From Rostrohypoxylon terebratum (lineage: Eukaryota; Ascomycota; Sordariomycetes; Xylariales; Hypoxylaceae), in assembly GCA_022497145.1 (NCBI GenBank), contig MU386026.1, forward strand, positions 20,095 through 38,876: a stretch of 18,782 nucleotides of DNA, given 5' to 3'. Below, in pieces: positions 1 through 10,010 of the stretch. The position numbers and the translations under genes were made by a program. How positions within the stretch are numbered: the first letter of the stretch is position 1; every line of letters starts with the position of its first letter. Under the pieces are notes generated by a model that had not been told where the DNA came from, ran no database searches, and saw nothing but the letters and a program-made list of their open reading frames with translations.

Positions 1-103
1 GCCCCCCCCGCCCCCGCCCCCCCCCCCCCCCCGCCCCCCCCGCCCCACCACCCCCCCCCGCCCCCCCCCCCCCCCCCCCCCCGCCCCCCCCCCCCCCCCC
101 CCC
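1..103. repeat. C-rich low-complexity tract at window edge
   Basis: The first 103 bases are almost pure C, broken only by single G residues and one A. The tract stops abruptly at a normal sequence (ctcttcgggag). On the minus strand it is poly-G, lying just beyond the stop codon of the transcription factor gene. It could be a real G-quadruplex-prone microsatellite, or a sequencing/assembly artefact at a contig end, because two-colour Illumina chemistry calls missing signal as G. The sequence alone cannot decide. Confidence 0.85.
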
Positions 104-166
104 TCTTCGGGAGACTACAATTTTCTTCTCAAAATGATGGTATGTTGCGAGGACCATTTTGAGTAT

Positions 167-2174
167 TCATTTTTCAACTACCTCCAACATGTGCTCCAAA
201 ATTCTGCGCATCCATGGCAAATCCTCCACCCCAGGTCTCTCCCATCTCCAGATCGTGTCGATCGAGATCTGTAAAATCTTACGCCATTCTCTAGGCACCG
301 GAAGAGGTTCGGTTGAGCTGTTGCGGTAGCGGTGGTTGAACCTCACGGCAGCAAGCAAGGCTAAGGAACATCCAAACGAACGTCGTACAAGGGTCCAAGT
401 ACCTTCGTAGCGGAAGTACGCGGCGGCAACTAATTGTATCAAAGCACAGCTGGCTTGGAGATATTGCTGAGCCAGGGGGATCAAAACTTGATGACCAACC
501 GACTTTATACAATCATGGCGTGAGAGAACGCAAGCAAAAAAAGGCCGATGAAGCAATTCGACAATGCATAGGTAATTGACTTGTAGGAGGAAGGATTCCG
601 CACTATCTGCAACTTTGGGCGCAGACGGAGTTTTCGACAGGGGGTGAGGGAATGCGAGCGATAGATAGAGCCATTTACGCCTATAGTTAGGTACGTTAAT
701 TAGCAGTTTCTGGACTACGGGTTGATTGCGAGTTAAAGCCTACCAAGTCTCTAATAAATCGCCATATTCTGCGCATTTCTTAATGAGATTCGGCAATTCA
801 GGAATCCACCCCGCCCAACTCTTGCTGTATATGTCGTTCATGATGTGGCTCATGGCTCCACGAAGGAGATCTTCTTCATGATATTTCGTACTACGACATG
901 ACCGAGTACTAGGGTTCTCATCCGAGCCGAAGAAATTTAGGGATTCAGGCGTGACGGCATTGATGCCCGTTGCCATCTCCGAGGTAACTTTACGATGGAG
1001 TATCTCAAACTCGGCAGCCACGCTAGAAGAACTATACATGAGCTCTGCTCTAAGTTCACTAGACTTGGTTAGGAAAACGTGATCCGTGGGCTGAACTGCG
1101 CAGACTCACAATTCCGCTTTAACACACGACCAATACAAGCGCTGTCGAAGTGTTCCGGACCCTCGGTCCTCGTCATTGGCACTGTTTGGTGACGACGCCT
1201 CGATGTGGGGCAGGGTTTGAAAACGAACGCAAGCATCTTGGAGCCTGCCCCAAGCAGACTCGGGTCTCATAACATATTGTTCGTAGAGGCCTGCGAGATA
1301 GGCATACTGGATTGCCAGGAGAGAGTTCGGAAGTGACTCTAAGCGTTGCCGAGCTGCGTTGAAAAATTCTTCGGCTTCGGCTTCTTTTCTTTCCCAAAGG
1401 AAATCTCCGGTGATATCCACGAACAGCCCTCAGCAAAGTTTCGGGCTGTCGCTGCACTATAGGCATGGCTCGAGCTCGCCAGCGCGCACGCAAGTAGCTT
1501 AGTCGATACCTCGTTAGACCTCGTCAATAAATAGCTGCCCGGGCTTTACTCACCACGAGACACCCAGGGCCATCCCACCCCGGCTCGTGCTCGTTGGCCT
1601 CGCGAGCATACTGTGTAAGCTGAGAAGGGTCGACAACAAGGTTCCTGATATTAATCTCATACGGAAACATTTCGCATAGGTACAATATGCGATTTGGCGT
1701 CTGCTTCGGTGCGCGAAAACGACGGGCTTGAATTGCTACAGTTTGCATCTCGTTCGCTTCCAAAGGGAACGACATGGTGTATTCGACATTGATCTCATGT
1801 AGGAGAGGCAGATACAATGAGGCTTCGCAAGAAGCGTAAAATGTCGGCCCTCGTTCAACAGGCACTAGATTAAAAATGACGTTCTCGCGTACAATCTGTT
1901 CATCCAAGGCGTCGGCGAGAGAAGCGCGCCGTTCACGTCGTTTTCCGTCTAGTCCAAGGCGGGCAATACCTTGAAGCGTGTGTGGGTATAAACACTCCAG
2001 TTCATTACGGACGCAGTGGCCGCATGTCGGTATTCTGTTATCGCATTTTCTTCTCTTTTTACGACACGACACACAACTCGGTAGCTCTCTCAAACGTTCG
2101 GCCGCTAATTGGCGGCGCAAACGCCGTTGGATTTTTGTGCCTTCAGACACGTGGCAGACGACGCGTGGTAGCAT
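167..2174 (-). CDS. Zn2Cys6 fungal-specific transcription factor (probable frameshift)
   Basis: This is a predicted nuclear zinc-cluster activator or repressor whose target genes are unknown. My model has four exons: 2174-1554, 1497-1110, 1058-744 and 680-167. The introns are 56, 51 and 63 bp. The ATG at 2174 is the first in frame after a stop. The DNA-binding cluster uses Cys34, 37, 44, 51, 54 and 61 (C-x2-C-x6-C-x6-C-x2-C-x6-C), followed by a basic stretch. Downstream, residues such as FLWERKEAEAEEFF, ARQRLESLPNS and LRQRLYWSCVKAE resemble the fungal-specific regulatory (MHR) domain. After the first intron the frame reads well for 24 codons to NFAEG, then needs one extra base near 1427-1429 to enter the next frame. 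With that base the gene encodes about 612 residues. The other possibility is a longer intron (GTAAAG donor near 1549, acceptor near 1432), which avoids the frameshift but has a poor branch site. The gene may be broken, or the base may be a sequencing error. Confidence 0.75.
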
Positions 2175-2758
2175 GACAAGACGCGCGAAATGGGTAAGGC
2201 GACTACTCTTGCTCACTCAAATCGTCCACGTACGAGGACGTATACGATTGTGACGGTCCCCAATCAGAAGTATAAACGAATTACTTCGGTCAAAGCAGGG
2301 AAACGAGGAAGATTATGTTAAAGAAAATGAGGATGACGATTCAGGAGTTTCCTAGAAGGGCGATAGTAATATTATTATACCTAGTAGTTAGGAAAGGACA
2401 AGGTGGGAACCGAGCGTATCGTGGCTCGAGCTTCATGGATAAGGAAGCGATTTCCACGCAGGCGAGAACATTTCCCGCCCAGTATATTTATATGAAAAAG
2501 AAACTTACCAATGTACTACTAAACAATCAGCAGTGCACAGCATGCCTCAGATAGCGTCAATCGATAAATAATAATATTTCATTTTATACAGGCTCTAGCC
2601 TTAGCTCCTTTTGTCTTTCGTCCGTCCGTAACACGAAGCTGTGCGGTGAGATACGTACTATGCGTTATGGCGATACGTCCGGGAATATCGAAGCGATGGT
2701 AGCTATGACGGAATACCTGAGCTGAGCGACACGTCGACGCTTCTCCGTAAAGCCGTCC
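2175..2758. other. Intergenic region upstream of the transcription factor
   Basis: This stretch lies between the start of the zinc-cluster gene and the stop of the bL27m gene, both on the minus strand. It should hold the promoter of the former and the 3' UTR of the latter. An AT-rich TATA-like run (gtatatttatatg) is visible near 2481-2493. A 79-codon plus-strand frame at 2315-2554 has no recognisable motif, and I do not regard it as a gene. Confidence 0.5.
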
Positions 2759-3859
2759 TTACGCGTCTACCTTAGGCGGAGCAGGTTTGCTCGACGGCGA
2801 CGAGGACGGCGGCGGTACCACACCTCTCTCCCCCTCTCCCTCTCCCTCTCCCCCAGCCTTGGCCTTAGCCTCGGCCTCGGCCTTTAGCCTTTGCCTATAC
2901 TCGCGCATCCTCTTTGCCCTGGCCGCGCGCTTCGAGTCGAGCGCCTCCTTGCGTCTCGCGATCTTGTCTTCCCTCTCCGCCCTCATCTCGAGAAGGATGG
3001 CCCTCGACTTCCTCCTCCTATGTCGCATAGCCACCCTCCTGGATCCTAACTTCCGCTTCTCGGTGCGCACTAGGGTACCCAGTCTCCAGCTCTCCTCAGC
3101 GTAGGCGTAGCTGCCGTCCGTGCGCAATTTCAATATGCGCTCGTCTCGCGGGTTCGGCTTGCGGCCGGTGCCTTGTCGCACGACCTGCGTCGGGATACCG
3201 GAGGGGGATAGCTCGGGGGTGGGAGGCAGCTCCTGGATCGGCACGGCGACCATGTTGAGTCGGCGCTTGCGCATGGCGTGCTGGGGGTAGGGTAAGGTGT
3301 CTGACTTGTTGAAGACGACGCCGATATACTGTCGCTTGGGGTGTTTGGCGGGGTCGCGATAGTACTTGACGTATCCCGTCGCCAGCGCGAAGATGGTGTG
3401 GTCCCGACCCATGCCGCAATTTTCGCCCGGGAACCATATCGTGCCGCGCTGCTTGTAGATGATGTTACCGGGGATTACGTAGGTGTCTGGGATAGTTTTA
3501 TTAGCATTGTATTACGTCTTCCCGCAGTCCGTATTCTATCCTCGGATCTTATCATGTTTTAGTTGAATGGTATGAGGTCGGTGTTATTGGTATTAGGTGT
3601 TATGAGGCGCGGATAGCGAAGACGTACCGCCAGTCTTCTTTGCTCCTAGCTTCTTCGGAACGGTGCTGGAATCTCTTAACCTATACGATCCCTGAGACGC
3701 ATGCGTAGCATTTCTTCGACCCTCCACTGCCACATTGCTAGCACCTATCTTCAACTGCCCTAACGCATCTCGTAATTGCCGTATCGTGTTTGTGGTCGCT
3801 GATTTGGATATTCCAGAAGCAGCGGCCGCTATTGGCCGCTGGAATTGGGTGATCCTCAT
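2759..3859 (-). CDS. mrp7: Mitochondrial large-subunit ribosomal protein bL27m
   Basis: This is a structural protein of the mitochondrial 54S ribosomal subunit, homologous to bacterial L27 and yeast Mrp7. It has two exons, 3859-3628 and 3486-2759. The 141-bp intron (GTACGT donor, gctaata branch, cccag acceptor) interrupts the L27 domain. The spliced product is 319 residues. Residues 1-40 are rich in Ala, Ser, Thr, Gln and Arg with almost no acidic residues, as in a mitochondrial targeting signal. The L27 core follows at about 70-120, with KKLGAKKTG, PGNIIYKQRGT, PGENCGMGRDHTIFAL and VKYYRDP. These match the bacterial pattern PGN...RQRGT...PGENVGMGRDHT. Beyond the core is a long, highly charged Lys/Arg/Glu extension, likely helical, ending in a Gly-Glu repeat and a Pro/Ser-rich tail. 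Such extensions are usual in fungal mitoribosomal L27. The gene diverges from LCL2 across 396 bp. Confidence 0.93.
2826..2854. repeat. CTCCCT-type hexanucleotide microsatellite in bL27m
   Basis: An imperfect tandem run of pyrimidine hexamers (ctccc/tctccc) lies inside the last exon of the bL27m gene. On the coding strand it encodes the GEGEGEGE stretch near the C terminus. Length variation here would change the protein without shifting frame if whole hexamers are gained or lost. Confidence 0.7.
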
Positions 3860-4255
3860 AGCCGTGCGCGTCGTTTTGGGGAGGGAGGGGAGGGTGTCGA
3901 ATCGATGGCGAGAGGAATAATATTAGAATTTCAACGTTGGATTTGGGAAAGCTTCGGGTCCGCACCCCGTAACCCGCAAAATTTCGGCTTAGTCATCGGA
4001 AGTCGGATGCGGGTAAAAGACCCACTGATAACGATAAGAGTTGCAATGTTGCCAGAATTGCGATTTCCTGCGATTTCACCAAATTCAATGCTTCCATTCG
4101 AATAAAGTACATACGCCCTCTCTTCATTGTCTCGAGTGATCACGGTTTTCTTGTTGGATGTTAGACTCGCTTATAATAACCACAGCTAGACACACTATTC
4201 TATAATCGAGTCCCTAGCGCATTTATATAGGTAGTCACCCAATCCACCAAACGCC
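3860..4255. promoter_or_regulatory. Shared divergent promoter region, bL27m / LCL2
   Basis: These 396 bases separate two divergently transcribed genes and must contain both promoters. A TATA-like element (ttatatag, 4223-4230) sits about 26 bases before the LCL2 start codon on the plus strand. No comparable element was noted for the bL27m side. Short reading frames overlapping this interval on both strands have no recognisable content. Confidence 0.55.
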
Positions 4256-4721
4256 ATGCTCTCCTCCCTCTCGCGACCGTTTCACATCCTCCTCGCCCTC
4301 CTCTCCTTCCTCTCTCTCGCGTCCGCCCAATTCGGCTTCTTCGATCAGATGTTCGGCGGCGGCCAGCAACAGCAGCAGCGCCAGCAACCTCAGAACGGAC
4401 CCAGCGACCCGTCCATATACCAGAACAACTTCAATCGCCTACACTGCAACAACTACTTGTGTCCGGACACGCTAGGTATTCTTGCCCTGCCTCAACCTAG
4501 CAGCTCGGTGGTCTCGATAGACTACGAAGTGAAGTTGGACCGATAGCTAACATGACATAATAGCATGCGTTCACTTCCCGCACCACTGCCCCTGCCCGTG
4601 GCCCGCTAACGAGGACAAGTTCGAGATGGGCGAGGGTCACCGGATATGCGTATCCAAGGGGGGTTTCAAGCCCGGCGAGGCTGCGAGGAAAGTTGAACTG
4701 GCCAGGAAGGGATTGCTATGA
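4256..4721 (+). CDS. LCL2: LCL2 family secretory-pathway protein
   Basis: This belongs to the fungal long-chronological-lifespan protein 2 family, small proteins that enter the secretory pathway. In yeast LCL2 is linked to lifespan and ER-associated degradation; the molecular role is not established. It has two exons, 4256-4475 and 4564-4721, with an 88-bp intron (GTATTC donor, gctaac branch, aatag acceptor). The spliced protein is 125 residues, the usual family size. Residues 1-24 form a signal peptide ending ASA before QFGFFDQMFGG. A Gln-rich linker follows, then the conserved Cys-rich core with Cys64, 69, 75, 82, 84 and 102 (YLCPDTLACVHFPHHCPCP). The C-terminal signature is ICVSKGGFKPGEAARKVELA. 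The pattern of six cysteines suggests disulfide bonds in the ER lumen or outside the cell. The gene is convergent with GLC8. Confidence 0.93.
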
Positions 4722-5327
4722 ACCGTCGATGCGACATTTGCGATATTTTGAAGCGTTTTCTATCGAGGCAGCAGATTAGCCGAGAAACTATATGTTATGG
4801 CTGTAAAGTAGTCGACAGCGAGGCAGAATAGAATCATTGGTGCGGCTGGGACTTGCGCTGTCAACTAAGATCACGGAGCTTGCATAATCAGGAGCGCAGT
4901 GTTATCCTTGTACTACTTTGCCTAGTCGAAGCCCGACTCCGTTCATACCATCACGCATAAATGAATGACATCGTATCATTGATTCTCGAGGCGTAACCTC
5001 CTGTAGTATCGACAGAGTTTCTATAACTACAATCCGTGATCGACCGCGATATTCATCTTCCCCCCAAACCCGTAGAAGTAACTCGTTCGCCCCTCCGACA
5101 CCAGACTTATCTAATGCGCCCCTTAGCAACAAGACAATCGAAGAAGAGGTATTCCACCCGGCCATTAACTCCATCCTGCATGCATCCGTATATCGTCATC
5201 GTCCTCGTCCTCGTATCCATCTGCATAGTCTGCACAATTTACAAGATTTGCATTGGTTTCGCGCACCCTCTTCCCTATCGGGATCGTTTACGTCGTTTTC
5301 CCGAGGGTTGCGTAGAGCGTTTTTTTA
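4722..5327. other. Intergenic region between convergent genes LCL2 and GLC8
   Basis: This interval should contain the two 3' UTRs and polyadenylation signals. Reading frames of about 90-100 codons exist on both strands (4902-5174 minus, 5036-5344 plus). They overlap each other, show no recognisable domain, and one runs into the GLC8 gene, so I reject them. Nothing else stands out. Confidence 0.5.
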
Positions 5328-6193
5328 CTAGTCGCCAGCCTTGACCATGGCACCGTTGATGGTGGGCATCGGTGGTACCTCTTCTTCATCCTCGATCTCG
5401 TCGAGGTTCTCGGGATGGCCCAGGAACTTGGCGACGTCCTTCATCTCGTAGTGCTTCTTCCGCAGCTGCTCGAACTTGCGATGCTTCTCCCGCTCCTCGG
5501 GGCTCAGGCCGACGTACTCGTTTTCCGCGTCGTGAATTGGGGTGGCGTCCTCGTCGTTAACGTGGACCTTGCTTTGCTTGCGCCCGATTCCGAATTCTCC
5601 TTCGGGGACGTCCTCCTCGGGTTCGCCAAGAGACAGCTCGCTAATCTCCTCCCTGCGCGAGTTCTCGCCGTCCAACATCTCGTCGTCTTCGTCGTCCTCC
5701 GACGGTTCGTAGTGCCGCGCGTAGGGAGTCTTCGGCTCGGTGATCTTCATGGTGGCCGTCCGCTCCTGTTCCGTGAGGTACAGGTTTGCCTCGTCCCACT
5801 TTAGGCGCTGATTGTTATCGAGCACATGGTTGGGATCGTAAGAAGGGGTGCGGGTGGATTGCCGACGCGAGGCTGGGGCGCGGCTTGCGGCGCTCGAAGA
5901 ACGCCTGTGGCCGGCGTTCGTTTGCGTGTTGATGATGGTAAGCTCCTTCTCCGACAAGTCTTGCTCCTTGATCGGCGACTCGGGAGGGGGCGATTTAGTG
6001 TACGAGTTTTTTAAGATACCTACGGAAAGGCAAGTCAATTAGCACGGCGGTCTTCGATAGCGAAAGTGTAGATGCGATATGTCCTGAGAGACGCAGAGTT
6101 AGAGGGGGCAAAATATGACGTACCTCTAGGGCGCTTAACCTCATGGCCCGGAGGAATATGCGTCGACTTAGGACTCATCTCTACGGCCGCCAT
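5328..6193 (-). CDS. GLC8: Protein phosphatase inhibitor 2 (GLC8 / IPP-2 family)
   Basis: This is a regulator of the type 1 serine/threonine phosphatase PP1 (yeast Glc7), acting in cytosol and nucleus. Yeast Glc8 can act as inhibitor or, when phosphorylated, activator. It has two exons, 6193-6124 and 6019-5328, with a 104-bp intron (GTACGT donor, gctaattgac branch region, cgtag acceptor). The product is 253 residues. The GILKNS motif at 24-29 is the SILK-type PP1-docking element, split by the intron after its first base. KWDEANLYLTEQERTATMKI starts near 97. EPKTPYARH contains Thr121, equivalent to the GSK3-type phosphosite of inhibitor-2 (Thr72 in mammals). The RKKHYEMK helix near 210-217 corresponds to the KLHY element that reaches the PP1 active site. 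Acidic stretches lie between the motifs, and most of the protein is expected to be intrinsically disordered. All key family elements are present. Confidence 0.93.
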
Positions 6194-7521
6194 CTCGAAT
6201 GTTCGCGGGATGTCTCGGCAATCGTCTGAAAGTGGAATCGTCGATTAATCAGAAATTCGATAACGAATTGCGAGAGCGTAAGAGTCCAAGACAACCGGAC
6301 TCGAGACAATTATGATAAAATAGTACAAATGCGAAATACGGTTGTAAAAACGGTAGGAGATTAATTGTTAGGGGAATACGAGTTGGAGGGCTGGCAAAGA
6401 TTTGTGGAGGTCGAACAGGTCGAACTGGTCGAGGTTGGGAGTTATCGGAGGAGCGCGGGGAAGACGCTGGGACCGCTAGGACCGCTGGGACCCTGCAGGG
6501 AAAATAGTGGACTCTTCTGGCCTTCGGGTTGGTGTACCGTGTGCTTGTGATCTACTATGTAATGGCAAACGACCGGACCGGGTATGCTGATGGTGCCGTA
6601 AGACCTTGCTCGAGATGGGAATTTCGACTTGTGGTTGGTAAAGCATATAAAGTATGGACGGAAGTGCAATGTACCGTTGTCTGATGTAAGTACGGCTTTT
6701 GTTTTTGATTCTCTCCCCAAGGATTTTTCGGGATGGAAGGCTGGATGTATGTGTGTATGTCGTAATGTGTATACCTAGCAGGTAGGTAAGTAGGTACCTA
6801 GTGTGTCGTGTGCACTGTGCAGTGTCGTAGCGTACTATGTATGTATAAGTAGGTTTATATGTGTTGGTGTGGCAGGGTATGGGTATGGTACTTTGCGATC
6901 TTGGTAGTGGTGTTGTCAGCTATGTCGTGTATCTATCATGTCTCACTTAGTGGGGAGACCCTGTGATTTGGTGGAGGGGAAAAGGACACAAAGGGCTTGA
7001 ATTGATCCTATAGAAAAGAGAAAGCTGGTATATAAAAAAAAAAGAGAAGCTGAATGGGGTGACGATGAGGGAGTGTATGTACGTGAGCTGAAAGAGTAAG
7101 ATGAGATGAGATAATGCGACGATCTTTTTACTCTGAAATGGAGATGTTAGGTTTTGGATTTTGGAGGTCTTTAGAGTGTCGGGTTACAGCATATTACTCT
7201 GGTGTCTGGTAAAGAAAAGAGGCTAGAGATAGCCCAACTCTATCGTTACCTACCTGTAGGTATTCACTACTACTACTGTGGTATTGTACAATACAGTTCA
7301 TGTACCATGTACTTACGGGAGGTACTTACTAGGTAGTTTGTACTAGTAGTAGTACCTTGTGTTCGGTAAAAGTTTGCACCCATGTAGCACAATAGAGCCA
7401 TGTTCGCAATATGGCCTGAGCTTTTTCAAGGTCCATCGACGTTTCCACAGACGTTTCCCGAAGCACCTCTAAACTGGGTAAACTTGACATCATTTAGCTT
7501 CGGTCGGCTCCAAGTGACCTC
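6194..7521. other. Gene-free region upstream of GLC8, with short repeats
   Basis: This holds the presumed GLC8 promoter and a long stretch with no credible gene. Visible structure includes two 9-bp tandem repeats: gtcgaac(a/t)g at 6410-6433 and gct(g/a)ggacc at 6466-6492. There are tgtatg-type runs near 6745-6770. Clusters of CCTACC/GGTAGG-like palindromic words lie at 6772-6801 and 7246-7357. The minus-strand frame at 6442-6720 looks collagen-like (GPSGPSGPS) only because of the 9-bp repeat, and lacks an ATG start. Confidence 0.45.
6410..6492. repeat. Two adjacent 9-bp tandem repeats
   Basis: The first block (6410-6433) has about two and a half copies of a gtcgaac-based nonamer. The second (6466-6492) has three copies of gct(g/a)ggacc. 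They lie about 220-300 bases upstream of the GLC8 start codon, so a promoter role is possible, but nothing in the sequence shows one. Confidence 0.6.
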
Positions 7522-10010
7522 ATGCTACTTTTGACATTTGTTTCCCTCTCGCGGTTTTCCCCGTGTGGGTCGACGTCGCCAACTCGACACCGGGGTTTTA
7601 GTCGCATCACATGTCGCATATCTTATTATGCAGGCTGCGACTCTTTGTCAGATATCGTCGACTATAACATAGACTATAACATACATCCAGGGCTACACAA
7701 AACACTCCACAGAACATCCCCTATCAAAGATAATTCGGGTTCGATTTCACCGACCCTCGATCTACTATTATGTATGTCATGTATGTCATGGTCGCTGTCA
7801 CTTATAAGCGTCCGAAAAAACTCCCCATCCATGGATGTTTTTCAATCCTTCCCAATTCATCCTATCTCTACATCTCGATACCTGCTGTTGACGTATACAC
7901 ACACACGGAGTAATGCGCCAATCCGCGAACTGCCTTGCCTCTCTCTATATGCGACAATGGCCCTCCCATTGAGCCGGTAATAATACGGAACTTCTATCTA
8001 CCATTGAAATTCCTCATTTCCTAATAGGAATTTTACCATCGTTCTTGTGTCCTCATTCCAAGTTTTTTTTTTTTTTTCTTCCTCTACCGCTCTACACGCT
8101 CGGAGCTTCCTAGTCTCCCCCTGCCTTTAAAATTTTCAATCAGGCATTGGATATCAGGGCCCAACGGCCCAATGTGTTGATTGTTTATCTTGACGATGCA
8201 CATAAATTAGCGCACCTGCTCGTCATACAAATTGTACCCCTGAATTGAAGCCGTGTCGTAAGATTGGTATGCGAATCCATGTAGCATGGACGAATGAGCA
8301 GGGACGGAAAGCAGGGCGACCACGGTCTACGTGGCGAGTAGGAGTGATGGCTGCAAGCACATGCTTATCCGGAAATTTTTTGAGGCTCGTGAAAAAAGCT
8401 CGATGTCAACCCCTCCAGGTTCGCCGGTGGTGTAGCGGCGGTGCGTCGATGGACGCCTGTCGCCTAAGATTGGTAGGTGTTTTTCTTTTTCGCTAACTGG
8501 CTGGCCAGCGGTAGTTCAGGGGCACCGTTGCAGTAGGGCATTCGCTCTGAGACGTGACACATCATGATCGAGATTATTCTGTCGACATCGGCCTTAGCAT
8601 AATCTGTTATCTCGGCTCGTCCGTCGTCGCACCGCATGCAGACATTTTCCAGCGGTTACTGCTTCCAGCGGTGAGATAATCAGGGTCGGCCGAGGTGAGA
8701 TCGATGCGTGCGGTGTGGTATGCGCTGCTGCGTTCCAGGTGCAACTACAATCTCGATTCCCCGTTCTAGCTCCCCACGGCAGAGAAATATCTGCCTTGTC
8801 ACCATCTAGATTAGGTATGTGGTGGGCTGGTAATATAATGGTTGGTATTGGACGGTCTGCGTGCTAAATTCGCTCCTACCCCTATTCCACCGTTTGGTAC
8901 AGGCTATAGAGGGCGACGAGATAGTCGTAGCACGAAATCTCGACTATCTAAGGCGTCGTCCTCCCTTCGGCCGCCTCGTCACACCCAGTCCACATGGCGC
9001 TATTGTCGGGATGGCACATCATATTCCTGAGATCTACGTTATTGTGTGTAATCTTGCCCGGTTGTGTTCCGAGAATATGTGACCCGTCCCAGTTGGCAAC
9101 TATTTCCGGTTAGGAGCGACAGCACCAATGCTGCTAGCACGGCTGGTAAATGTCTCCGCGCAGCTAAATTAGCAGGTGTGTGAAGTCCGGGGTACGTTGT
9201 GGGTACGGCTCTACAGATAGGCACTTACTCTTTACGGGTCCCTTAGATGTATCGTACATATTTTCAGGGTCCTTATGCTGTCATTACCATTACTTCACAC
9301 ACATGCCCGCAGATATGGCCATATCGGCACTCGCCGCTGCTGATTCGCCGGAAAGATCACGTCTAGCGAGACAGGGAACAATACCAGCATACGATGCAAG
9401 CTGTACGTAGGGTACCCGACCTTTGCGTCGTGAAACTATCGGACATGTTCCCGGCGCCACGACCACTGTAGTGACGTTTATCTCATTACTACTCCGCGAT
9501 ACAGGGTCAATGATATCCGGTATGTAATCATATGTGCCGCGGGATGCTGAAAGGATTGCCCGAAGATGTCTAATTAGCATGATGGTGTTCCCGGCACGCC
9601 TCGACAATGTAGGGTGTGCAACCTCGCTACGAATCAGCTTATCGAGGCGACGACAACCTTCATTCTCAGCTGCCCTGGGTCGACGATTCCGCGGCTGTTG
9701 GGCAGCGGACAGCAGCAGTCAGACGTGTGCAGATCCCGATGCGGGAGTAGAGACCGTTTATTTTTAGCATCGAATAATATATCAATATGAGCACACGCAA
9801 TTTTGAGTATGCGAAGCTACCTACTTATTATGCTGCCTACTCCAACCACACTGTTGCGAAACATCGAGCATCGTAACATAGCGATTAGTGAATACGATGA
9901 AAATGGCGTGTCCGCCGATAAGCTGTTACCGAGTTTATCCAACCGTGCCATCCGAGGGGTGTGTCGTAAGCATATGCGACCCAACTGTAGCCATCTCTCG
10001 ATTGTGAAAG
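7522..10010. other. Long stretch without a recognisable gene
   Basis: About 2.5 kb between the upstream region of GLC8 and the 3' end of UVDE. A 152-codon ATG frame at 7522-7980 is the longest, but its composition is Ser/Leu-rich without any motif and part comes from a tatgtcatg duplication. A poly-T run lies near 8064-8080. From about 8240 to 9780 the base composition is more balanced than elsewhere between genes, and frames of 60-105 codons occur on both strands (for example 9290-9607 minus, 9534-9767 plus). None shows a family I recognise, and I could not join them by introns. I found no tRNA or 5S rRNA by eye. It could be a decayed gene, a non-coding transcript, or a gene of an unfamiliar family. 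Confidence 0.4.

Noticed and set aside
2315..2554. 79-codon plus-strand ORF
   Set aside because: Low-complexity composition and no family; it lies in the expected promoter of the transcription factor.
5036..5344. Plus-strand ORF with a hydrophobic stretch between LCL2 and GLC8
   Set aside because: It overlaps an opposing frame and the GLC8 3' end; the hydrophobic run comes from a cgtc-rich repeat.
6442..6720. Collagen-like GPSGPSGPS frame on the minus strand
   Set aside because: The Gly-Pro-Ser pattern is a by-product of a 9-bp tandem repeat, there is no ATG start, and nothing else supports a gene.
7522..7980. 152-codon ATG frame on the plus strand
   Set aside because: No domain, signal or coherent composition; partly built from a short tatgtcatg duplication; no supporting splice or regulatory context.
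8400..8900. Possible tRNA (ggtgtagcgg- and ataatggttgg-like A-box words)
   Set aside because: No matching B-box (GGTTCGA) at the right distance and no cloverleaf could be drawn.
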